Assembly: GCF_015706575.1 (NCBI RefSeq)
Contig: NW_024037059.1
Coordinates: 35,908,129-35,972,128 of the forward strand
Source of the DNA: Patiria miniata
Lineage: Eukaryota; Echinodermata; Asteroidea; Valvatida; Asterinidae
DNA length: 64,000 nucleotides
Reading direction: 5' to 3'
Shown here: one piece after another, positions 55,861-64,000 of the stretch
Layout of the letters: every line of letters begins with the position of its first letter
Position numbering within the stretch: position 1 is the first letter of the stretch
Made by a program: the position numbers and the translations under genes
Notes under the pieces: model-generated
The model's input: only the letters and a program-made list of their open reading frames with translations
The model's database searches: none
Told to the model about the DNA's origin: nothing

Positions 55861-56784
55861 AACTTCATGTACATTGTATAAATTGCACGGGCAGATCTCT
55901 GACTTCACAAGCACTGTGACGAATGGAGCAAATTTAATAGCTAAAGCTTCTTTAAATTGAACAGAAATGAAATGAAACTAAAACAATGATTCATTCGGCC
56001 TTGTGCTGACAAAACTCTTTCACAAAGTCGGTTTTGTTTTACTGGTAGTTTAGACCACTTTGTTTAGAAATGTGATCCGCTGACAGATAATAAGAAGGGA
56101 AGTTGCATTGTACTGGTACCTTGTAGATAGGCAAAAACAATGGCTCTTCCATCTAAAAAAAACCCTATAATTAAAAAAAAATAGCATGGTCCTTATCATC
56201 ATTTCAGCGAAACAAAAAATATACCTCACCAACCCCGAAATTCACTAACTACAACAACTCAAAATTCAGAAACTCCACTTCAGCGAGACAAGAAAATCAT
56301 TCAACTTATCATGTGAAATCTTTGTTTCCATTCACGAAATAAAAAGCAAATGTATCCAATAATAGAGAAAATTCAATATTGGTTTTTGTCAGTCACCGAC
56401 ATATTTACATCACCCCAAAGCAAATGTCATCCTATGAATAATCTGGTATCTGCTGCTATGGTACCCCATCAACGGCCAGAAAAGGAGAGTTGGGGGAGAC
56501 CTAGACTGGTTCCCGGTCCATCCACTGCATATTTCGAATGATCCAAAGTTATCGGGGGCGGGTATTAGTCTGGGAGACCATCGTAAGTTAAATTTGAACG
56601 TATTCGAATGTATTCGCGTGCCTACAATGCCTGACGCTTAGCTTTGTGCGCATTCAGGTTAAAAAAGTTGTGTATACTTCTCGCTCGAACCAGTACAATA
56701 CACACACGCAGTGTCCTGTCCAAGGGCTCTCAAAAGTGGCAAAAACGCGCCCTCTTTTGTTGGCGCACAGAGCCCCCGGCAAGC

Positions 56785-56939
56785 TCGTACGTAGGTCGAG
56801 TGGTTAGACGTCTGCACTAGTAAAGAGGAGAAAGTGGGTTCGAGTCCCATCCCAGTAGTTTGTGAATTGTTTCTCACAAACACTCGGACAACACTGAGTA
56901 TACAGTGTTCATACAAATATGTCGGTGACGGGCAAAACG
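56785..56939 (+). mobile_element. tRNA-derived SINE, best copy
   Basis: It has an A box (GGTCGAGTGGTTAGACG) and a B box (GGTTCGAGTCCCA) at tRNA-like spacing, then the body shared with 1541-1665. It is not a functional tRNA: the cloverleaf does not close. Confidence 0.8.
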
Positions 56940-57881
56940 AGCATGTAAAATGTTGCAAGTTAACTTTTGGTATGAAACTCCCACATTACAGGGCTGATAG
57001 CCAATTGTGGTATAAAGGGATATGCAAAGAAAAGTTTTAGCACTGAACAAAAGACTTAAAAATCAAAGCAGAGATTCACAGATTAGAGGACAAGAATCAC
57101 AAGTAAAATGTTTCGCTGAGTATGACCATGGTTTTCAAAATTCTCCGAAAGCAAGATGAAGCTTTGATACTATATACATCACAACTATCAGTACATGTAT
57201 CACAAAAAGAAAAAAACATAAGAACGTTGGTATTTCTTTCCTACTTTTATTTTCAATCACATATAAAGGTGATGGAATCACTTCCTACTTTCGTTTCTTC
57301 GATTTGTTAAATGTTCATGCCATCCTCGGGGGAAATGGGGACTTTTTATACAGTCAGTGTTTTGCCATTTTGCTGCGTGTCAATCATACTTTGTGAGGTT
57401 TTCTTTGGACAGGGAGTATTTTAATACTGCTGTTATCTGATATTTCATATACTGTAGATATGTTGTGAAACAATTCCGTACTGTTACACACTAAATCACT
57501 GCTATGACCAGCTTCTGGTGTCCAGTGTATCATCCAAGTTAATTGGGTCGCATTGAATTGGAATGGAGGCTGGGGTTGTTGCAAATCATTTTTAAAGCTT
57601 TTACGAAGTGCTGGCTCATTTCCTTTAACAAATTGCATTTTTCAATGCGTGACGTTTCTTGAACTTTTTTTGGTAAAAACTCCAAAAATTTGACGATAAA
57701 TTTTCTCAAAACGAGGCACTAAAATCCTGTTACCTAACAGCATTTGGTAGTCTTGAAACACATCCAATAAGGAGCACATTTGTCCAAGAATTTACTCAAC
57801 AACAGATTTGATCATTGCCATCATGTACTTTTCAATGATCAGTGTGAATGTAATGTAGGTTTTAAATATACATGTAGGTGG

Positions 57882-58590
57882 GTCACTCTTTAAATTTAGG
57901 GTCCACAGTGTGACATTTTTCATGTCCCTGTTACCTTGATACTTTGTAATTTGCCATTCAAGTATCCTTAGAAATGAACAAACTCTTTTCCTTTGTTGGG
58001 CGGGCAGTTTGGTTTAAATTACATTGTCACTCTTCTGGGAAAAAGGCACGAAGGAGTGCATCCAGAATTTACAACATCATATAATGTGAGGCGTTCTGGC
58101 AAAATGAGACGGAACTGGGCACAGGCCATAGTGGAGTAAAATGGAAAAAAAATTCCATGGGGTGATTTTTTCTCTGTTTCATTTTCAGATTTATTCATAT
58201 TTGTAATCTTTGGTATGTTTTCCAAACATATGTTAAAGAAATAACATAAAATATGTGGAATAAAAGTGTTTTTAAGGAAAACCAATAGGCATCTTTCATT
58301 TTCACGAACACAAACCTCGAAACTTAATGGATTTTTTCTCAGTATTTTACCTTTTTGACATGTCGATAAATGTGAACTTTAAACAGCCATAACTTGTCAA
58401 CGTAATGTCTGATTGAAGTGAGGCAAACAGTATCGTAAGGAGAATTTTATTCTCTTTCCTTCGTACATGTACCTGCAAACCCTCATTTCGACCTCTGCCC
58501 AGTTCTGTCTCAGTTTGCAAGAATGCCTCACATGTCCATTGCAACTGGGACAGGAAAAAAAAGGGGCCCCTAAATTTATAAAATGGCCTA
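57882..58590. mobile_element. TTCTATAAATTTAGG family, long copy or two ends
   Basis: The left part 57882-58115 matches 36716-36940. The right end 58515-58590 (ACTGGGACAGG..CCCTAAATTTATAAAATGG) is the inverted terminus, so this may be one element of about 0.7 kb with longer internal sequence. Confidence 0.6.
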
Positions 58591-60787
58591 ATCCATTTCT
58601 GCTCTTCTGTTTTTTTTACCCAAATTTCACTGTACAATTAACATTGCTTTTAACCCTGTACATCCAAAAGGATGTTTTCATCAGACAGTGTTTGTCGAAT
58701 AACCTTTCCCGATTTCCTGAGTCATTCTCTGAAACATTCATGTTGTCACACATATATCCTTTGTTAAACATCCTACGTAAATATAAAAACTTAACTCTTT
58801 GATTTGCAAAACAGTTTCTATATATTATTCATTTATTTTGATATCCAACAGCGGAGATCGAGACCACCATTTACATTTTTTTAAGGTCTATCACACCATG
58901 GCATGGAGCTATGATCACACTCACAGTTTATTTGACGGCAGTTTCCAATGTCATGAATGTAGGTTGATTTCGTTCTGAGGATTTCAGTTTAGTTAAACAC
59001 ATTTCAGCATTTTCATGTTGTGGTGAAATAGTTAATGTGCAAGTCATGCCATGCCTTAATAATGTTATATATATTATGTTTGACTTTCTGCCTACATAAA
59101 AAGTACATCCATAGAGTTGCTGAATATTTTAATGTACTTGTACATCATGGAACTAATTCGCGTATAATTTAAGGCAGTGAAATCTTACAAACATTCAAAG
59201 GCAATGGGCATGGAGAGTATGTCATAAACATGATAAAGGTGCAATAATGACTATTCACGTTCAAATGTCTTCTATCGAACAACATGAATAACAAGTGATT
59301 TGCATTTTTGTGCAGTAAATTTCATTCACACGGTCAGAAAATTCATGTAACATGACATTATCATTAACATCAACCATGACAAATCTGAGGAAAAAAGAAA
59401 CATTTTTACTGTTTATCAATTGTGTAACAGATGATTCTTTAAGAATGTGATACAGTTTTCAATTTGACAAAAACTAGTGAGAGTAAGACAATCAAATAGC
59501 ATGTATAAACAAGAAACACTCACCAACCCATTCAAGACACTATGATTCTACTCAGCAACAACCACGTCTTGGCAATGATCAACACAGCACCGATGGAGGA
59601 AGAAAAAAAATCCAAGACTGCCACACATGTACTCCACCAAAAAAAAGATCCACCTTGCCCGTATCTCAATGGCGAACAGTAACAGTAGCCTTTCCTCCGA
59701 GTAACACAACAGGGATATTAACACACTAAATCTCTCTAAATACCCCAAATAGGGCTTAGGATGGCCATAATAATCAGATACGCGCAGAGCTGAAAGAAGA
59801 ACTCATGTTTCCACCACTCATCAAGCACAATGATTCACTGCCTGTACAGAACCATCATGGGTCTACACACTCACCACTGTACAGTCAGTGATTTCTAGCC
59901 TAGTAATAGTAGTCAATACATACACATCCCATGTACTGTATTAACCCCTGGCAAATGGTTTGGGCCAACCCTCCCAATCTTCAGCCGACCAATGGGAACA
60001 GCTCGGTGCTGTGTCACCGCATAATCTGCGTGAGTGTGGAGTAGCGGGCCACAGGGCCAAGTTCTGTGGTCACATCTCAATGGATTTCTTTCTCCACACC
60101 TACTACCACTGGTACCAGGCACTGAGAAAGAAAAAAAAAGATGTGAACACCCCACTGTGCTCACCACACAATACACTGACAAGTGATGGGAGGTACTGGG
60201 CCCAGTCGCCCCACGGCCTCAGGCTTGATTCCTGGTGAGAAAATCAAGAGCTTGGACAAAAAAAAATAAAACCTTGCACATCTCTTTAGCCCATTGTTTC
60301 TGTTCCCTGCACAATAAGGCTTTCTTTGTCATGCTGCGGCCTCACAATGCTAGTCAGATAATGCTATCAAACATATGATAAACAAAGGGACAGTACCATG
60401 ATAAACACTGGTCAGTAAAACCATGGTAAAACCATGAAGCTATAAAAAGGAAACAAACTAATAAGAAGAAGAGAAGTTGTTCTGGCTAATAAACAAAACA
60501 AGTACAGGTAACTTGAATGCTTGTGTCGTTCTATCTGTGTGTGTTTTTTCCTAAGTTATATTTCAATCTTTTTAGTCATTGTTTTTAAATCTTATTTTTA
60601 GTGTGTTAGTCTTTTTTTTTGCTGAAGATATGATGACTCTTCAAACCTCTATAATGTTATTGTATGAAATAAATTGGGCTTGACTTTTTGTTTTCATTAT
60701 GTATTTAGTCATATAGCTTTTAAATGTAATTTGTATTTATTTTTTATTGCAACAATTTGTTTTTAAGGTTTTTAGTTAATTTTTAAT

Positions 60788-60823
60788 CATTGTGAAGCAT
60801 CTTGGATTTGGCGCTATATAAGA
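60788..60823 (+). repeat. non-LTR retrotransposon 3' tail
   Basis: GTGAAGCATCTTGGATTTGG then CGCTATATAAGA is the characteristic 3' end of L2/CR1-like elements; only the tail remains. Confidence 0.55.
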
Positions 60824-60954
60824 TTATTATTTTTTATAATTACTTCTGAAGTAGACAAGAATGAAAACCTGTTAGCTCTTCCTCATTATTCTGACATCCT
60901 TTTCAATTTTACTGATGACAACTGTTTAGAGCATCAAATTCAAAAGTTCATTTT

Positions 60955-61166
60955 TTTTTATTTTGACGTCTAGAAATTGCTCCGTTTCCTCTGAAGTAGG
61001 GTCAGGAACTACGAGAACAGCATTTTTTTCCTTGTTTTTTTCCCTACATCTATGAACGCAAAACTATAAACAGGTCAGTGTAACAATATTTGCTATAAAA
61101 CACCAACCCCCAAATCCATCCATTTCTGAAAAATAAGAGCAAAACAAAATGTTTTATTACCTTTAA
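60955..61166. mobile_element. TTAA MITE family 1, half copy
   Basis: AACTACGAGAACAGC.., CAGTGTAACAATATTTGCTA, CCCCCAAATCCATCCATTTC and a terminal CCTTTAA match the right half of 61790-62321. Confidence 0.7.
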
Positions 61167-61789
61167 AAAGCAGGAAAACAATAAAGACATTTTCCAGACA
61201 AAACCAAGGCCTTAGAAAGTAGAACAGGCCCACGAATTTACCTGAAACATGTACCAAACCATATACTGTCTCATCCCTTTGTCTTTTGGTTAATTAGGGA
61301 CAGTCTCAAAACACCTGCACCAACAACTCCCACAGCACTCCATTATTTATTACAGTAATAAATTTATCAAGTGCCAGACATCCCATGATATGGCTGATGA
61401 GGAGACTAATGGTAAATTTTATATGCACTGGATGAACTGTTTGTTTAAGTGTGACAGTATGAATTTTGCTCTATCAAGATGTTTTAAAGGGCTGCGAAAT
61501 ACATATTCAGGATGTATTGCAAATTCGTTTGACATCTCCTTAACATATCCATCACTATGTATTCATTATTTGTTTCGGGGGATACTTTTTTTATTTAAAG
61601 TTCCGGATAAACAAATATACAAATTGTTCTTGTGGCTAGGTAGATAATGACAAAAGTAACTACATTTTTTTTCTGAGCAAGTCGTTTCTGCACTTAGCTG
61701 TTCTCAATAAAATTGGCCCAAAAAGATCCAATTCCATTGAGCGCCTATTCTAATGAAAGCAATGGATCTGTGTTTTTCAACAGCTATAG

Positions 61790-62321
61790 TTAAAGGGAAT
61801 ATACAACATTTGCAAACATCGAAAAATAAAACTACAAAGTTTTTGCGAAATACCTTTATAGGATGTTGGTAAATGACAGTCTAAAGCATCCTGTAAAATT
61901 ATGGCACCTGGTGTGAAGTCATTTTCAAGAAAATGGTATTTTTGTAAAAAATTTCCAGCGGTGGTCGGCCGACCACCGTTGGAAAAACCTAACTATTTTT
62001 CAACTACTGCTCCAAATTTACCATTAATTCAGTCCAAATTTTGTTTGCTATTGGTAACATGTTCATGAACGGGTGCAGGCCAGCTAGACTGGTACCGTTG
62101 CGTTACAATTTTCCGGCATCTGTAAATTGATCCATTTTAAATTTAGTGGAGTCAGGGAACCAGACTACTTGAACAGTTTTGTTTTTCTTGGTTTTTCCAG
62201 CATTTTCGAATACAAAACTTCAAACATGTCAGTGTAACAATATTTGATCTATTATACTAACCCCTCAAATAGTTCATTTCTGAAAATTACAGCAAAAGCC
62301 AATGATGTATATTCCCTTTAA
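61790..62321. mobile_element. TTAA MITE family 1, complete copy
   Basis: 532 bp including the borders TTAA (61790-61793 and 62318-62321). TIRs begin AGGGAATATACAACATTTGC and end TGATGTATATTCCCT. A perfect central palindrome GGTGGTCGGCCGACCACC sits at 61960-61977. The TTAA duplication and short TIRs fit a piggyBac-type MITE. No transposase. Confidence 0.85.
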
Positions 62322-62540
62322 GGAATGGGAACATAACATTGCGAATCTACATAAGGTTTAAAATTATTACTAACAGCGATATGAGGTTTAAAATTCCTAT
62401 AGCGAATGAAGTGCTTTGATAACTCAACAGGATAAACGAGTGAGTGCCTAAGGTGCAGGGTTCGAATCTTCACTTTTTGTTTCTAGTTTCCCAAAATGTA
62501 TTTTCTTGAATTTTATTCTTTTAAATGAAATTGTACTGTT

Positions 62541-62735
62541 TAACCCAAACCTCCCTAACTCCACCAAAATCCATCTTCCCATTTTGGTGGATTTGGGGGG
62601 ACTTGGTCCTGCAGGCCTGGTTTGACTAAATATTGATGAGTATGGTGGACTTGGAAGCAGTGTGATTGATGGATTTTGGCAGACTTGGTCCAGTACTTGG
62701 TAAAAGATAGTAAGGAGTTCGGGTGAAGTAGATGT
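62541..62735. mobile_element. MITE-like repeat, short copy (other at 30425)
   Basis: Begins TTTAACCCAAACCTCCCTAA, contains TTTGGTGGATTTGGGGGGAC and ends AAGGAGTTCGGGTGAAG, with the middle shorter than in 30425-30768. Confidence 0.65.
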
Positions 62736-63095
62736 TATTTTTCTTATTGATCAATGGCTCTGGGGGATATTTTTTGATAAGGGAAGTAAAATCAATTTGG
62801 CTGACAACTGATGCACGGGCAACGTTCCGTAAAAAGAGCAATAGAGTTTCTAAGAATAAAAGATAATTTGTTAGGCGAAAACAGTTTTTCAGCGAAAGGG
62901 TCATGCAGTGGACAGTGGACACGGCAAGTGACTGATTGTAAACTCAACGATTTGGTGTTTAAGCACATGGGAATATTTTCTGCTTGCAAGCTCCGTGAAA
63001 TTCAGCCGCAGTTGTTACAGTACATTGGGTTGGTTTGTAAAACAGCACGGCAGGTTTTTCTGCAGTAACTGATAACATTGATTGTGCGTGCCTAC

Positions 63096-63157
63096 CTTGT
63101 GGATGACTGTGTGTGGTTTTCGCTGGCTCCGTCACTGTCTGTCCTCGCTCTTTTTAC
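63096..63157 (-). CDS. eya: eya exon, most 5' coding exon found
   Basis: A 62-nt exon with acceptor TTTCCTGGTGTGGCTTACAG and donor AAG/GTAGGC. It encodes VKRARTDSDGASENHTQSST plus two bases (AG), which join the first base of the next exon to give Arg. Joined to that exon it reads into RSMEIQQLASPH. This resembles the VKK...RSMEMQ segment that I recall from the long N terminus of vertebrate EYA4. The exon starts in phase 0 with no in-frame ATG, so at least one more upstream exon must carry the start codon for this isoform. It is supported by splice sites, open phase and remembered similarity, not by an alignment. Confidence 0.8.
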
Positions 63158-64000
63158 CTGTAAGCCACACCAGGAAAGAAAATGATATGAGTCTTTGCCG
63201 TAATTCATGGTTTCAACTGACCGGGCCACGACACTTATCTTCTCCCTGCACCATTTCTTGTCTTTTCTAATTCTCTAAGCAAATTCCAGAGAATACATTT
63301 TTATGGCACTGTGTTTTTCCATTCCCTCTGTTAATCCATTTCCACGAATTCTTTCGGGACAGTCGCAGGAAAAGCCTAAGAGATTGCAAAAGAATGTCGC
63401 ACTTTGCTGATTGTTTCAGTAAACACACCCATTTCAAATAAAAAAATTGATTTCACAATTGTGGTTATTTTCTGAGAATAAAGGAAATCATGAACACAGT
63501 ATTAGCAATAAATCCAATTTTAGGCAACATGATCCCGTTTTATCAACCTTGAAGAAAGTAACCAACATATAGTTGCACTCTGAGGAATTAATGAATGCCA
63601 AAAATGATCCAACACAGCTAATTTTTATCCAACATATTTCCCCCTCAAAAACATGAGGGAAAACTGTTTTCTGCTGTACACAGATACATGAAAGTACTTC
63701 CAACTTCTGGGAACTGAATTTCTTTTATGATATCTGTTCTTTTTTCTGACCAAATTTTACTTATTTCCTCTAAGCAAAATTTAACAATATTCAAGCAGAT
63801 TTTTGTAATCGTGCCCAGACACGGGTCGAAATTACAGTCAGTGAAACGTTGCTTTAAAAACTGGTTCATACAACGATCAGATTTCGCGCAAAAATAAACA
63901 CAAAAGGCATGTAGGCATAGCCAATCTTTGCCTACACCGAAAAAGCCTGAAAAATAAGACATAAAAGTGTCTTGTGTATGTTCAGTAAGGATATCTAGTT
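63158..64000. other. eya intron or upstream region, no gene seen
   Basis: AT-rich. The 105-codon minus-strand frame at 63645-63962 has no recognisable domain and no credible splice context that would supply the missing Eya start exon. I see nothing else here. Confidence 0.6.

Larger units (their letters stand above)
53164..63095 (-). other. eya intron (9.9 kb), repeat-rich
   Basis: It holds a foldback (53281-53559), a GTCTCGG-rich hAT-like element (53600-54101), a TTAA MITE nested in a CAGT-family repeat (55150-55860), a tRNA-derived SINE (56785-56939), repeat-family ends (57882-58590), a non-LTR tail (60788-60823), TTAA MITE copies (60955-61166, 61790-62321), a tRNA-like B box (62458) and a dispersed repeat (62541-62735). 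I see nothing in 54102-55149, 55861-56784, 56940-57881 or 58591-60787, except an unexplained GC-richer stretch at 59950-60240. Confidence 0.8.
21908..63157 (-). other. eya: eyes absent (eya) gene, partial
   Basis: Eleven or twelve minus-strand exons spell the N-terminal transactivation half of an Eyes absent protein and the start of its C-terminal Eya domain. Known family role: Eya is a nuclear co-activator that binds Six (So) and Dach proteins, and it also carries a HAD-fold protein tyrosine phosphatase in the C-terminal Eya domain. The visible landmarks are MEIQQLASPHS near the N terminus, AYPHILPTPS, PYYQMQG, QYYTPPGYSSPYM, GRGRRNNPSPPP and [16 protein letters not shown], in the family's order. 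All introns are GT-AG and all phases are compatible. The start-codon exon and about 240 residues of phosphatase domain are not visible. I searched 1-21907 by eye for the next exon (the region after TGSYA-GK) and did not find it. Introns range from 262 bp to more than 21 kb. Confidence 0.95.

Noticed and set aside
56785..56860. tRNA gene
   Set aside because: A and B boxes are present but the cloverleaf does not close, and the body is shared with another SINE copy.
57384..57638. Possible extra exon (QQPQPPFQFNATQ-containing frame)
   Set aside because: No convincing acceptor/donor pair in the phase needed between 63096 and 53163, and no Eya similarity.
59960..60238. GC-richer 92-codon plus-strand ORF
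   Set aside because: No family recognised and no splice context; kept only as an unexplained patch.
62421..62475. tRNA gene (B box GGTTCGAATC)
   Set aside because: No acceptor-stem pairing or anticodon arm; probably another SINE head.

Overview
The window is AT-rich eukaryotic DNA, packed with short palindromic transposons and tRNA-derived repeats. It looks like a marine invertebrate genome. An echinoderm or another non-vertebrate deuterostome is my best guess from the repeat style and the DIRS element, but the sequence alone does not prove the taxon. One host gene explains almost the whole window: an eyes absent (eya) orthologue on the minus strand. It runs from an upstream coding exon at 63096-63157 to the exon carrying the HAD-phosphatase nucleophile motif at 21908-21991.

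I rebuilt the exons from splice sites and reading phase. In transcript order they are 63096-63157, 53042-53163, 50537-50623 (in-frame cassette), 49543-49638, 47613-47700, 41351-41505, 36331-36459, 35477-35571, 34557-34722, 32683-32751 (second in-frame cassette, less certain), 22254-22405 and 21908-21991. Every junction is GT-AG and every phase fits. The coding length is 1236 nt without the second cassette. The first exon (start codon) and the rest of the phosphatase domain were not found; they probably lie beyond the right and left edges.

Inside the intron between 32683 and 22405 sits a complete DIRS-type tyrosine-recombinase retrotransposon (23312-29823, 6.5 kb). It has the same orientation as eya, identical 143-bp inverted terminal repeats, an internal complementary region that matches the predicted circle junction exactly, and three undamaged ORFs: gag-like, RT/RNase H with a methyltransferase-like tail, and tyrosine recombinase. 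The recombinase frame is the same frame as gag, and a single UGA separates them. The RT frame is +1 and has no ATG before its conserved part.

The remaining sequence is intron. I could resolve two TTAA-flanked MITE families, a MITE family with a CAGGCAT terminus and 6-bp target duplications, a hAT-like insertion with an 8-bp duplication, TA-flanked foldback elements ending in CAGGGTG, several long hairpins, tRNA-derived SINEs, a decayed non-LTR retrotransposon 3' end, a minisatellite and long poly-G runs. Some are nested so cleanly that the empty site can be read. No CRISPR arrays, rRNA genes or functional tRNA genes were seen.
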